64,000 nt of DNA from Diphasiastrum complanatum (taxonomy: Eukaryota > Streptophyta > Lycopodiopsida > Lycopodiales > Lycopodiaceae). Below are positions 1 to 11,159 of the stretch, in pieces; the first letter of the stretch is position 1; each line of letters opens with the position of its first letter. Under the pieces are notes generated by a model. It worked only from the letters and a program-made list of their open reading frames with translations. It did no database searches and had not been told where the DNA came from. The stretch is from contig CM055093.1 in NCBI GenBank assembly GCA_029204225.1, positions 3,812,056 to 3,876,055 on the forward strand, given 5' to 3'. The translations under genes and the position numbers were made by a program.

Positions 1-1300
1 TTGAGACCTCCTAGTTTGATCACCACGTGCGGAAGGAAACCGGTTTTAAAAAAAAAGGGTTTCGGATCACACATTGAACAGCCATTCAAAGCTTGACAAG
101 AGGGTTTGGGCTAGCTTGTCTCTGAGATTGTATCCATCAATAGGATGTGGAAATGAGATGAACCCCATAGCCCAGCGAGTACCTGCTAAAAAAATTCCAC
201 AGGAATTGAATGATGCTTAGCTGGGATTTTGATGTTGGCCTCGTTCGCTGAGTGATGGTTTAGATGTAAGGTCATATCAGGCAACTCGACAGTAGAGGAG
301 GTGTTATTGGATTGGATCTGTTGTTTCCACAGGCCAGGCATGCTTCCAGAAGTACATGGAAAGGAAGAGATGACATCGGCTTGAGGATAAATCTCCCCAA
401 GCATCAAGTACCTACAAGGGTTTTTGCTTTCAAGGCTTGTAAGTACTTTATGGGAAGAGGAAGATGTTGGTCGCATTGCGGATTTGCAGCAATACTGATG
501 TATGAATGCGAATTTCTCAGATGGGGAGGGTATACTATCGGGGTTGAATCTTCACTTAGAGGAATAGTCTGTGGTTGAGTTTTGCTAGGTGGCAAGTGTA
601 GGGGCTTGGCGTTGGGTTTGTGCCCAAGTCAAGACCCAAGCAGGATGTGTTTTTGATGGGTAAGATTTCTACTTGCACTGAATAGACAGGAGCAGCTGGC
701 TTAGATCGGAATGGGTAAGTCCTTCACGAAATGTTCAATTACCACAGTTTTCACAAGCTGGAGGAAAGCGGAGTTTTATCTGGGCAGCGAATACTAGGAC
801 GTTTACCCTGCACAGATAAAACATCCTCGTATTGTGGGTAGTTGGATGTGGCGGCAAAGACAAGCTTGGTTTCGATTGTAAGCTTTGGGCATTGGGATCC
901 ACTAGTTGAGCATTAGAATCATAGGTATAATAAACAATCATTTCAGTAGAGTAGCTACGATGGAGTATTGTCTTCCACATAGTAGGGTGGCCGGATCGAT
1001 GGTATTTGGATCATGATAATGGACAGTGTTGTGTGTGGCAGGTTGGTTAATGACAAACTATTGACGTGGGGTATGGGTATTGACTTGGTGCAGTTGGTCA
1101 TGGTTGGTAAACCCCTGGTTGTGGCACAGGCTGTTGTGGAGGGCAAGGGCGGTAAGCTCGATAGATGGTGGGTCTGGTGCTGTTGAAATAGGTTTTGCAG
1201 TTGAGGGCATTCATTAGCAGTGTGATGTTTGAGCAGAATGGACACCAGACATTTTCCCTTGTTGGAAAGGATTTATCAACAATCTGTTTCATGGCGGTTT
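1..1300 (-). pseudogene. Gypsy gag C-terminus and start of protease region, decayed
   Basis: This is the capsid-end and protease-side part of a Ty3/gypsy polyprotein, read right to left and heavily broken by stops and frame changes. The clue is collinearity with better copies in the window (7896-8700 and 30600-31321). A CENCG zinc-knuckle start lies near 735-745, a proline/glutamine-rich linker follows, and the last bases resemble the stretch after the aspartic protease site. The rest of pol would lie left of base 1. It belongs with the gag core at 1537-1842 and the LTR at 2851-3508. No frame longer than about 100 codons survives, so no product is expected. Confidence 0.6.
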
Positions 1301-1536
1301 GGAATCGGCAGTGAGTTTTTCCATATGAGATTGTTGAGATTTTTGCTAGGTTTCCATTTGATGTACAAGTTTAGAAGATTGAGCAATATTGTTAGACTTT
1401 GGGTGATTAGGACGGTCCGGATCTTAGATTTATTTCACGATGGGTCAAAGTCATGGTCGGAACCTCGACTTTCCGCATCGGGGGCTGGTGTCGTGGGTCC
1501 TCACGGATAGCATCGGTCATCACATTTTTAAGTTGA

Positions 1537-1842
1537 TCATAAAGGGTCCACTGGTTTGAGTTCACAGGCGGATGTTTTTAATCCAACTAAGAGTAATTTT
1601 ATGCCATACGTTCCATCAAAACCTGCTAAAACTTTTTTATTTAAAAGTAGGAAAGGGTCTTCCATAAACTTCCGTGGTTTGAATCGTGTGATAAGGGCTC
1701 TTATAACAACCTCCCAATCTGTATGCTCAGTTTCATCTTGATTAAATACCAATCTTGTGTTTGTGCCTCTTAAGGCCAGATGAAACAGCTTAAGTTTATC
1801 TTGAGGGAAAATTTTGGCCATAGACTTCACAAGATTCAGCAT
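1537..1842 (-). pseudogene. Gypsy gag capsid-like core fragment
   Basis: A fragment of the retrotransposon gag domain, which forms the virus-like particle shell. The 101-residue frame contains the blocks FPQDKLKLFHLALRG, a D-E-T-E-H-T-DWE turn and LITRFKPRKFMEDPF. These match the gag fragment at 49701-50054 almost block for block (FPQDKLMLFPMTLVG, ALITQFKPRKFMED). The expected W in the second helix region is lost here. Downstream (leftward) the frame runs into decayed linker; upstream lies a roughly 900-bp leader to the primer site at 2757-2774. It is truncated compared with a normal gag of several hundred residues. Confidence 0.65.
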
Positions 1843-2756
1843 TAGATTTGTAGAAATCTAACTCTCTGATCAACTTTTCGTGACGAATTTATATGAAAAT
1901 AAACTTCGTCGAACTCTCAGATGCAAGATCTGAGGTAGATAAAACTAAAGTAAGCCCGACGAAGGGTTTCTGACACAAGAAAATACCAGTTTCTGTCAGT
2001 GTTTGGCGAGGGGTAAAAATCAAGATTTTTATGATGCTTAGACAAGAAGAATCTTCTTTGTGCTCAAAAATAATATTTATTATAAATAGAAATTTCTGGA
2101 AACTTGGCGCAGGATCAAGAATAATACTGGTATTTTTGCAAAAAAGTGACTTGTTTGACAAGAAGTAATGGCAATATGACAATTGATCCTCTGGAAGACC
2201 CTTCTATTTTTGGTATTATTCTCGCCGATCTGCAGTAGATAGATCTAAATAGACATCTATGTTCAGTGAATTGGGTGAAGGTTCTTTTTTTGGTATTTTT
2301 AGGTTTTGGTGATTTTTTGGTGTTTTTTGACGATTTTTCTGGATCTTATGGAAATCTGCTAGGAATTAATCTTCGCCCTTCAAATTGAAGGTCCTTGTTG
2401 ATCAAAACCAAAGGTGTTTGCAACTCAGCGAAGGTTTCCTAAAAGAGGCTAAAAAGTTATCAGCTCTGAGTGACGATTTTTGTCTCTTTTTTAACCAAAT
2501 CTAGCAGATTTGACCCGATTTTTGATGTTTTTTTCTGATATCTCATATCCAAATGGATCTTAAGATTGGTGATCTGAATAGCTTTCTGTTCCACATTAGA
2601 TTAGATTTCAAACAAACAAATCCACTCAGAGATCAAGCAAATCACTCCTAATCTAACCCTAAATGTAGATCTAAACACTATTCATTCAACAACAAGATGC
2701 CTACGCAAGCTAGACCATCCAAACAAACATGTTGTCAACTGAAAAATTGGCGTACC
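1843..2756 (-). other. Untranslated leader of gypsy element, no gene
   Basis: This AT-rich stretch lies between the primer-binding site and the gag remnant of the minus-strand gypsy element. It holds no long frame. It contains scattered CTTCGCC / GGCGAAGG words (for example near 1960, 2010, 2370 and 2430) that also recur in the leader of the related element at 50055-50850, so it is a family-specific leader rather than random sequence. Confidence 0.5.
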
Positions 2757-2774
2757 TCCCCGGTAACGGTGCCA
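2757..2774 (-). other. Primer-binding site complementary to tRNA-Asp 3' end
   Basis: Read on the minus strand this is TGGCACCGTTACCGGGGA, the usual tRNA-Asp-type primer site of plant Tat/Athila gypsy elements with two changes. It sets the orientation of the element as minus. The LTR edge deduced from other copies is 76 bp away at 2851, further than the 0-5 bp typical of LTR elements. Confidence 0.75.
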
Positions 2775-2850
2775 AAATTCTAGTGGTTTCTTTCCTTGCC
2801 TAACCTGTTCCAAGATCTAGTCAATCTAGCATCAAAGAGACAAAGCTAGT

Positions 2851-3508
2851 TGTCACGCGTAGGTTCGTTCCCATGAGAGCGATAGTATAGTTCAGATTTC
2901 AACATGAATGGAAGATCCAAATCTAACTCTAACATCCATTATCCTAAGCATTAACACTACGATCCACAACAAGATAGCTTACTCTTATTCTCTCTCCCTT
3001 TCTCTCTCATAAAAAGTATAATAACATACAATCCCAATAACAATCAGATCCAACAATTAGCAAAAACCAAAGAAAGCATGAGAGATGGAGGAAAAGTGAT
3101 AGAGAGAAAGGACATTCATCAATCCATTTCTGAAGAGAACCAATCTGCTTTATTGAAATGAGAAAATGAACATGTGGAGCAACTCGAGTTGGTCCCTTTT
3201 TATAGTAGAGAGGAGGACTCTGGCCTCTGAATCCTATTGGTCCATTTCTGCCTCCCTTAATTATTCAAATTTGAAAAAGAGTGGGAACCATCCAAATTGG
3301 AGGGAAACCCAACTTTATTCACTAACTTGACATTTAGGCCCTGCGACATTAAAAGTCCCGCAAAAAGACCTAAAGTCCTTTTATTGACTTGTAACTAATC
3401 AAATAACTATGTAATCATTGGGTTGGACTTACACACGCAAGGTGCCAAATCCTCTCTCGTTCATTAACTAGGTTTAGGGTTGCCTTGGGATCCACAAACC
3501 CTCCAACA
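2851..3508 (-). repeat. LTR of minus-strand gypsy element
   Basis: A long terminal repeat of about 658 bp, TGTCACG...CCAACA on the plus strand. The TGTCACGCGTAGGTTCGTTCCC edge matches the edges of LTRs at 31322 and, reversed, 46478. On the minus strand it has a TATA box (CTATAAAAAGG, about 3195-3206) about 300 bp from the upstream end. A CT-rich tract near 2985-3010 corresponds to the GA microsatellite in the LTR at 45800-46478. It is the 5' LTR; its partner lies outside the window, so the target duplication cannot be read. Confidence 0.7.
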
Positions 3509-3639
3509 AGGACTTCTCTTTTGTTGGACAATTCGGGGGTTAAACGGGCAAAAGATCGTCTCGTGTGATGTTGCGTTGCACAGATGGCAAAATCTCTCTG
3601 TCAGTCTCAGATTTTGCTACAGGACTTGACACTCATTCG

Positions 3640-3835
3640 CTGTATATTTTTGTGTGCACACTGAACACCATACATTTTCACAGCGAGGATACTGTAGCTA
3701 GTTTTGTTTTGGTGGATTGGACGTTGTTGCTACAGCTCCTTGCACGGCCTTTAGTTTTTGATCAAACTGAGCCGTAAGTTGCTCCATCTGTTGTTTGTGT
3801 AGTTTTGTCATTTGTTCCAACATCAGTTCTATGGA
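3640..3835 (-). pseudogene. Short gypsy gag coiled-coil fragment
   Basis: The minus strand encodes about 44 residues rich in Q, M, K and E (…MLEQMTKLHKQQMEQLTAQ…), a heptad-like helix of the kind found near the start of plant gypsy gag proteins. The frame ends at a stop after PPKQN. It lies between the flank of the LTR at 3508 and the copia LTR to the right. It is too short to classify firmly and could be unrelated helix-rich sequence. Confidence 0.35.
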
Positions 3836-3849
3836 TAGAGTGAAAGCGT

Positions 3850-4966
3850 TTGATGATGATGATGCTATCGAGGAAGTAGGATTATGGGCGGTTGGATATT
3901 TTCATTTGAAAAAACAAAATGTTTCTAACTACAAAGTCTTGCTAGCTTTCAGCCCTCTGCCTGACACAAAACACAAAGATGAACGGTTAGCGAACATGAA
4001 AATCAAAGGAAACGAAGACGAACGGTTGCGAACACGAAAGTCAAAGGAAATGAAGACGAACGATTTGCGAACATGAAAGATTCACGAACAAGAATCTTTT
4101 GTGGTCTGGCACGAGAAGCTTTTGCGGTCCAATACGAGAGAAGGCAGACAACAAAAAAGAAACCAACGATGAAAACAGAACCAACGAAGGAAACGAAACC
4201 AACGACGGAAACAAAACCAACGTTGTGAAACCTTCTCCTGCCCCTCACGCTCCAAAGACTACCAATGAGATCATGCAAGTACCCAGAAGTACAGACATCT
4301 GATCTGATGGCATGACATCAACAGATATACTTTAGGTCATGGGTAATCTGCCACTCTTGTAATTTCCTGATTAGTTGTAGATGTTTAATCACTCTAATCT
4401 AAAGGTTACATAGAGAGACTATATACTTGCTGGATGATACTTGACACGAGATGATAATATACACATACAGTGTAATGAAGTAGCTTGATGCTAGCAAGCA
4501 ATCAAGACGAAATCACAGAATATATGTCCGCCTGCGCGCGAAGACAATTCTGTCTAGGATTTGTAGAACCAACTGTCCGCTAGTAAAGCAAGATGATTAC
4601 TCATGAGAGAACCGTGTTTCTCCCACGCCAATGCATTGCGTGGACTTGCATGCAGTGCTTGAAGAATCAGAGAAAGATCAATATAGATGATTTTCTTGTT
4701 GTGTTTGATCTAGAATGCAAATGTTTCTGCTATCATTCGTGTGTCTGAATTCTCTTGTTCATTTTAATTCCGCATCTTGGTTGAAACTATGTTGAATGCT
4801 GCATTAATTTTATAAACGTAGATCAACAGTGCCTGACTACATTCTGGAGGACTGTAGGAGTGATACAGCCGACAGTGTCTAGCGATCGCATCTGAACTCC
4901 ATCCAGTCGTAAGAGGATCGTGGTTGTCGTGACTGTTTTGCGATTTTCTCTTATTTGATTCTCATT
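3850..4966 (+). repeat. Copia C LTR, plus orientation
   Basis: This LTR precedes a plus-strand copia primer site at 4969. Its right part is the reverse complement of 7347-7895, and its left part is the reverse complement of 51936-52700, so it is the most complete copy of this LTR family in the window. The left edge is approximate. It contains a GAACGGTT(A/G)CGAACA(T/C)GAAA-type array at 3980-4080, also seen reversed at 52430-52560. Confidence 0.65.
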
Positions 4967-4968
4967 GG

Positions 4969-4981
4969 TGGTATCAGAGCC
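4969..4981 (+). other. Copia primer-binding site (initiator Met tRNA), plus
   Basis: TGGTATCAGAGCC is the standard plant copia primer site, complementary to the 3' end of initiator methionine tRNA. It is followed by CTACCTACCTATCTTG, which also follows the opposite-strand primer site at 7333-7345, showing that both belong to the same family. Confidence 0.85.
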
Positions 4982-5084
4982 TACCTACCTATCTTGTTAT
5001 AGTTTGAAATAGCCAAGAAGCTATCAGATCCAAGAGGCCAAGCATTCAGACAATCAACCATTAATTCTTTCAAAGCTTATCAAG
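4982..5084 (+). other. Start of copia C internal region, plus orientation
   Basis: This short piece (GCCAAG…CAGATCCAAGAGGCCAAGC) matches the reverse complement of about 7220-7335, the first internal bases of the minus-strand copia C copy. It stops near 5084, where sequence changes abruptly to antisense integrase of the same family. No start of gag coding remains intact. Confidence 0.6.
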
Positions 5085-5701
5085 ATTATGTGCATAAGCT
5101 GCACATCCAAAGATTCTGACATGAGACAGGTTGGGCTTTCTACCCCACCATAGCTCGTGTGGTGTCGTGTGAGGGACACCAGACTTACCTATCCTATTCT
5201 AGATGTATGTGGCTATAGCTACTACTTCAGCCCACACTACCCTTGGAGCCTTCGAGTAGGCCATCATGCATCTGCAGCTTCCATCAGGGTCCTATTCTTT
5301 CGTTTTGCAACACCATTGTGTTGCGGTGTGCAAGCTGCAGTCTTTCTGTGAATGATGCCATGATCATTGCAGAATTCAGTGAAGCAATTCGAGATGTATT
5401 CGCCACCTCGATCTATCTTGAGCTGCTTCACTTTGCTGCCTGTACATCTTTCAGCCCAATTTACATATTCTATGAATTTATCAAGTGCCTCAGATTTATT
5501 TTGAATAAAATACACTTTGTCAAATTTGCTATAATCATCAATGAAGGTTATATAATATTTTAAACCTCCCATTGAGATCACATTGAAAGGTCCACAGATG
5601 TCAGAATGCACTAACTCTAGAATCTTAGTCGTTCTGTAGAAGTCTTTGATGAATGGTGTGCGTGACATCTTACCCTTCAAACATGCATTACAGGTAGCCA
5701 A
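5085..5701 (-). pseudogene. Copia C integrase fragment
   Basis: This is the catalytic core of a Ty1/copia integrase, which inserts element cDNA into the genome. The frame shows the pre-integrase cysteine pair (CNACLKGK), the first catalytic Asp in HSDICGPF, the second in KIDRGGEY and the region TPQHNGVAKRKNRTLMEAA that holds the catalytic Glu in active enzymes. Further left the frame continues, with a break, into ELWWGRKPNLSHVRIFGC, the usual copia integrase tail motif. Change of the glutamate-site word to AKRKN makes activity doubtful. The reverse transcriptase that should follow is absent because the copy switches orientation near 5084. Confidence 0.8.
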
Positions 5702-5816
5702 ACTGGTTGCATTCGAGATGCTAACCCTTGTTATTGCTCCATGATGACTTGCTTAGTAGAGTGCCATTGAGTTCATGTGACAGAGTCTTCTGTGCCACAG
5801 AGTGTCTGGTTGGTCA

Positions 5817-6190
5817 TCACAAGTCTGATGCATCTGATCTGTAGGTAGGCGTACCTAGATGATATAGGTTACCTTTTCTTCTGCCTTGAGCGATCAGAGT
5901 ACTGGTACTGGCGTCAACCACATTGCATGCTTCGTCAGAAAATGTCACACGCATCCTTGCATCTGCTATTTTTGCTACAGAAAGCAAGTATTGCTGCAGT
6001 GTAGGCATGAACAGAACATCTTCGAGTCATCTGTCTCTGTCGTTGGTGTTGATCCATAGCGAACCAATACCGTTCACTTGATGTTTAGATCCATCTCCAA
6101 GAACTATGAATCTTGAGGGATCGGCACTTCTGAAATTAGACATGATTCATCTTGATGTCACAAAGTGTGAGGTGGCTCTTGAATCTAGGA
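5817..6190 (-). pseudogene. Copia C aspartic protease, decayed
   Basis: The minus strand holds a retropepsin-like sequence that cleaves the gag-pol polyprotein in intact elements. The active-site word reads DSRATSH where the family has DSGATSH, so a required glycine is arginine. Downstream are the family words VLGDGSKHQVNGIGS and DVLFMP…QYLLSVAKI, interrupted by two stop codons. It sits in the normal copia order between the gag zinc knuckle and integrase. Confidence 0.7.
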
Positions 6191-7010
6191 TCACCTCATG
6201 TGTGTCAGATGTTGACGTTGCACACACGTCTTCACAGATGTAGACAGTCGAACAGTTTCTGTTCGATCTTTCTTTGCCCATATTCGAACTCTCGTTCTCC
6301 TTGACATAGGAAGAACTATTGTTGTTTTCCTATCTGTTCTGTGCTGATTTGTTTCTTGGATTCTGGCGACAATCCATAATTGCATGACCCTTTTTGTGGC
6401 AGTGGATACACTCAATCTTGGGATTGAGCCAGCATGTATCAACTATATGCATGTCTCTTCTGCATCTCACGCAAGTCTTCTTTTCTCCACCTTGTTGTTT
6501 GGACCTCCCTTTGTTCTTCCAGTTTCCCTTGTTGGTTCCCTCTTTCTGCTGATCACGATCCTGCTTCTAATTCGAATCCCTCTTAGGCTTAGATTGTTTC
6601 TTGGATTTTTCTTTGTTGCCATAGAGGGTCTGGTCAGAACCATCTTTGTGATCAATATGTTCTCTTCCTCTCGAATCCCGACAATTGCCTTTTCAAGGTT
6701 CATGATAGGATCTTTCGTGAGCAGGGTCCTTGTTGTCTGGAATGATCTAGGTAAGGCTCTCAACAGGTAGGTGAGCTGCTTCTCAGCTGACACTACGTTC
6801 TCTACTCCAGAGTTATGTAGTGATAGGAATAGATCCTTCATCTTCCTTATGAAAGAAGTGAGGTCTTTTCCATCCCACTGTAGATTCGTCAGCTGATCTT
6901 CCAACATCATGATTTGACTTCTTGATTTTGCTGAAATCTTGTGAGCAATGCATCCCACATATCTTTAGCTTTGGAGAGTGTAGCCAGGTCAAGTGTGAGA
7001 CTATCTTCAA
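6191..7010 (-). pseudogene. Copia C gag with zinc knuckle
   Basis: This is gag of a Ty1/copia element (UBN2-type capsid), in two overlapping frames. Recognisable blocks are LEDQLTNLQWDGKDLTSFI, KQLTYLLRALPRSFQTT and EEENIL. A zinc knuckle CIHCHKKGHAIMDC (CX2CX4HX4C) follows near 6360-6410 in another frame, preceded by an extra cysteine pair. Frameshifts separate capsid and knuckle, so the product is not made as one protein. The primer site on the right (7333-7345) confirms that gag starts nearby. Confidence 0.75.
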
Positions 7011-7332
7011 TGGATGAAGACAGCAAGGCTACTGTCTTGTTATTTTCTCCCTCCACTCGCGTAGCTCCTTGCCTGATGTTGTGGGCATCTCCTCTGTCCC
7101 ATCCACCCAGGGGAATAAACCTTCGCCCTTGAGTATGAGTGTTGTCTTAACTTTCCAGGCTAGAAAGTTAGATCCTGACTCAATCTAGAACTGTGCAGAT
7201 CTTGCTCTGCATGTTGCTGATTGAAGCCATTGCTTCTGAAGTTTGTTCTCTTGTTGATGGTTGTTTGTCTGAATGCTTGGCCTCCTGGATCTGATAGTTT
7301 CTTGGCTATGTCAGATTATGTCAAGATAGGTA

Positions 7333-7345
7333 GGCTCTGATACCA
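7333..7345 (-). other. Copia primer-binding site (initiator Met tRNA), minus
   Basis: The minus strand reads TGGTATCAGAGCC, the copia primer site. It faces the plus-strand site at 4969 head to head, with gag to its left and an LTR starting one base to its right. Confidence 0.85.
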
Positions 7346-7346
7346 C

Positions 7347-7895
7347 TGATGCAATGAAGAAAAAAAATCACGAAAGCTAAATAATCGCGAATAGTTTTTG
7401 ATTTGGATGAAGTTCAGATGCAATCACTGGACACTACCAGTTGAATCACTCCTATAGTCCTCCAAAATGTAACCAGACACTACTGATTTACGTTTATGAA
7501 TTAATACAGCATTCAACAAATTCAACCAATGTGTGGAATTAGAATAAATGAGAGAATCAGACACACGAATAACAACAGATACATTTGCATCCAAGATCAT
7601 ACATCATAAAAGAAGACGTGCACAATGGCTACAAAAATCATCTATTGATTTTCTTTGATTCTTCAAGCACTGCATGCATATCCATGCAGTGTGTTGGCGT
7701 GAGAGAAATACAGTTCTCTCACAAATGGATGTCTCGCTTACTAGCAAACTTGTGGATCACTCTGGATCCTACTCACAGAACTTGTCTGGCACACAGGCAG
7801 ACTTCTTGTCTGTATTTCATCTTGATTGCTTACTAGCATCAGAATTTTTCATACATCTCTGTGTATGTTCTGTATATGTGTCAAGTATCATCTAG
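7347..7895 (-). repeat. Copia C LTR (3' part), minus orientation
   Basis: The sequence is the reverse complement of the right half of the LTR at 3850-4966. It shares the CATGCATATCCATGCAGTGTGTTGGCGTGAGAG segment and the CTTGATTGCTTACTAGCATCAGA segment, the latter also found at 52077. It ends at 7895 where gypsy G1 starts, so about half of the LTR is missing. Confidence 0.7.
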
Positions 7896-8270
7896 CTACA
7901 TCCACCAACTTGTGAAAATTGTGGCATTGAACACCATGTGAAGGATTGTCCTTCCAAATCTAAATCAGCTACTCTTGTAGGCTCCGTGCAAGTGGAAACC
8001 TTGCCAGTCGAAACTCAGCCAGCCTGGGTCTTGACTCATGCACAAACCCAACTTCAAGCCCCTACCATTGCACTCAGCCACATCCAGCAGACCAACATTC
8101 CCCTAAGTGAAGGATCAAACCCATTGCATATCCCCAACCTTTCGAAGAAATTAGGCTACATCACAAATATCGTCAGCAAATTCAAAATGCAGACCAACAC
8201 TCTTCCACTTCCCATCACACAAACTCACATGTCTTTTGAGATTAGAACCCTTGAAGGCACTGAAGTCTGA
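7896..8270 (+). pseudogene. Gypsy G1 gag nucleocapsid end
   Basis: This is the C-terminal part of gag from a plus-strand gypsy element. The zinc knuckle CENCGIEHHVKDC at 7911-7949 has one residue fewer in the last loop than the CX2CX4HX4C consensus. A Pro/Gln/Thr-rich linker follows. The 5' part of gag, leader, primer site and 5' LTR are missing. The break at 7896 lies within about 20 bases of the homologous break in copy G2 at 31321. Confidence 0.75.
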
Positions 8271-9635
8271 GGAGATCTATTACAAGCTAACGTGACTCTC
8301 TCTTTTCACGTTCTATGGAAACATGCTGGTAATTGGAAACAATAATCCAATCCACCACCACCACCCATGACGAGCTACCTGAAAGCCCTTTACACCTCAC
8401 CAATCCGCTCAGTGAAAGAGAAAACATCAAAATTCCAACACTCATCACTAATTCTGAGAAGTATTAGCTGTATTAGATGGTGGCTCAGGTGTCAACATCA
8501 TGTCCACATCTCTCTTATAGGAATGGAACTTGAGAGATAAACTCACCAAACCCACTTGTCAGCTCAGGATGGCTGATCAAAGTGTGGTCCCGACCTACAG
8601 GTTTCCTCCCACAAATTCTGATCAAACCAGGAGGTCTAAAAATTTTTATAGATCTGGTAGTACTCGATATTTTTAATAACGCCTATTCCTACGAGTTACT
8701 ACTTGGTCGCCTATGGCTCACCAATGCAAGGGTCGTTCATGACTGGAGCAAAGGTTGAGTCACCTTTGGTGATAGAGATAGTTCCGTTACCATTGATTTA
8801 TCTGGGAAACTCAAACTCGCATGCTTCCACGACACTAATTCATCTTCCACCAATTCCGTATTTGAGCCATACTAGTCCACCCAAGAGAAAGCTCATTATG
8901 TTGAATCCACTAATATCATAAACTGGAGCCACAATTTGGCTACAATTGATTGTGTGAATGCAAATTTATGGGCTCAAAATCAAGCTGATTGTACTTATAC
9001 TCCCCTAGACGATAACGAACTACCACCTGATCTAGACATGCCTATCATTAATATCAATTTTATTGATATTCTTCTGCACAATGATGAATTGTTAAATGTT
9101 GCATGGCTATCTACTGATGAATCAGACGATTTATTCGTAGATGATGAAACATTCATCCAAGGTGGAACCAGTTGCCAAGGTTACGGTCGAAAAATTTGAT
9201 ACTAAATTATACCGTGTCAAACGACCAAATTATCTATGGGAACTATGCTAGGAAGAAACCATTTTTCGAATCAAGGATTAAATCCTCCATGATGTGCCAC
9301 CAAATCCTCATCCGCACACCTCACATTCCCCGAAGCCACAACCTCGTGGCAATACCATGAAGGAGAAGATGAAGAAACCACTTCTCATCCAACAACTTGG
9401 CGATCTTACCACTGTTTGAGAAGTTCCTGTAATAGCCTTCACTCATAGACCAATCCCAAAACCTCCCAAATCACCATCTAGACAGTTGAAAGGCCCTCAA
9501 ATCACCCGCACATGATGTTCCAGCATATTTAAAGGATTATACGATCGAGGATGTGACTATCAAATTACCACAAGCTCAATGCGAGCCAAATGGTAATCAC
9601 CCTAAGAAGGCCCTACACGAACCATCACTCTCCCC
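8271..9635 (+). pseudogene. Gypsy G1 protease and linker, decayed
   Basis: This is the aspartic protease region of G1. The active-site word VLDGGSGVNIM (Asp codon at 8476) is the plant gypsy variant of D-S/T-G. Further on, the words HDWSKG, FGDRDSS and IDLSGKL match an intact 255-residue frame in the inverted copy (29849-30616). In G1 the frame is broken several times, for example after the protease site and near 8870. The linker carries an acidic stretch (STDESDDLFVDDE). Confidence 0.7.
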
Positions 9636-10563
9636 TTGAGTGAGCCCAATGAAAATAATGAATGCCTTGTTCACGTCGGAACTCACCTCAATCGTGAGCA
9701 ACACAGAAGGCTTGAGAAACTTTTGCATAAATATCAACATGTCTTTGCTTGGTCCTATAAAGACATGAAAGGAGTCTCACCCCAAGTAGTTATGCATTGT
9801 ATTCCCCTTAAACCGGGTGCGAGGCCAACTGCTAGTCGTCCCTACTGATGCAATCCCATCTACAAGGCCAAAATAAAAGAAAAATTATAACGTTTGTTAG
9901 ATGCAGGATTCATCTATAAAATCGAACATACTGAGTGGGTTTCCCCAATTCATCATTCCTAAGAAAAATGGAAAACTCTACATTTGTGTCGACTTTAAGA
10001 AACTTAATGGTGTCACAAAACGTGATCATTTTCCATTACCTTTCAGCAAATCCATCTTAGAAAATCTACCAAGAGATGAGGCCTACTCATTCTTAGATGG
10101 CTTTAGCGGCTACAATGTGATTCACATTGCTGAAGAAGATCAACATAAAACCACTTTTGCCATAGATGCAAAACCTTCTATTGGAAAGTCATGTCCTTCG
10201 GTCTTTGTAATAATCCTAGCACTTTCCAACGTGTTATGCAAACTGTCTTATCTCAGTAAATGGGAGATACCCTAGAAGTTTACTTGGACTATTTAGGATC
10301 ACATTCAGAAGAAACACGTCATCTGTCTGTGCTAATTTTTTTTTTATCCAATGTCAACGCTTTGAAATCTCCTTGAACCCTGAAAAATGCCAGATTTGGA
10401 TAACACATGGCATCATCTTAGGACATATCATTTTGAAAAACAACATCAAAACTGACCCTAACAAGGTCATGATCATTCAAAATCTGCTCGAACTACGTAC
10501 TATCCACGAAGTCTATTCATTCCCAGGCCACACTAATTATTATCGCTACTTCATTCTCGATTA
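9636..10563 (+). pseudogene. Gypsy G1 reverse transcriptase
   Basis: Ty3/gypsy reverse transcriptase in three frame pieces. Visible motifs are FAWSYKDMKGVSP (N-terminal block), PKKNGKLYICVDFKKLN, FPLPFSKSILENL, YSFLDGFSGYN and a decayed palm motif reading YLDY where the family has Y-x-D-D, so the second catalytic Asp is lost. The block HGIILGHI and SFPGHTNYYRYF at the end marks the transition to RNase H. The inverted copy at 28539-29510 keeps YSDD. Confidence 0.85.
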
Positions 10564-10572
10564 ATTTATAAG

Positions 10573-11150
10573 GTGGTCGTTGTTCCCAAATGGACTGATG
10601 AACAACGATTTGCTTTCATTCAGTTGAAAGAAGCCCTCACCAATGCACCTATTCTCCGGACTCTTGATTACTCCAAGGAATTTCTTGTGCATATTGATGC
10701 ATCCAAGTATGCCATTGGGGTAGTGCTCACCCAACTGGGAGAATTCAAAAAGGATTATCCAATCCAATTTCTCAGTAGACAATTGATCCCCGCTGAAGTC
10801 AATTACACCACTACCGAGTGTGAAGCTTTGGCGATGGTGTATGCGATTCATAAGTTTTGCCATTATCTCTTGGGAAAAGTTTTTGCATTCTTCACTGATC
10901 ATCAAGCACTTCTCTACCTCATCAATAAAACTTGCATAACCGGTCGTATTACTCGATGGATCTTGTTGTTACGTGAGTTTGAGTTTTGTTCAACATTTTT
11001 TAGCAGATCATCTATCTCGAATCCCTAATCTACTAACTCCAGACCAAGGCATCAATGATGATTTACCTGATGCAATTCTTTTTCAAGTTGACTATATCCC
11101 AATTTGGGCCAAGGATATTAGTGATTATTTGACTTCAGGGTAGATGGATC
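10573..11150 (+). pseudogene. Gypsy G1 RNase H
   Basis: This domain degrades the RNA strand during reverse transcription. Catalytic residues are present in HIDASKYAIG, TTTECEALAM and FTDHQALLYL, followed by RITRWILLLREFEF. The frame is lost at 11028 by a deletion at the LREF word compared with copy G2, where the reading continues FQIVVRKG. It then continues in another frame with HLSRIPN and acidic linker. Confidence 0.85.
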
Positions 11151-11159
11151 TCTCCTAAT

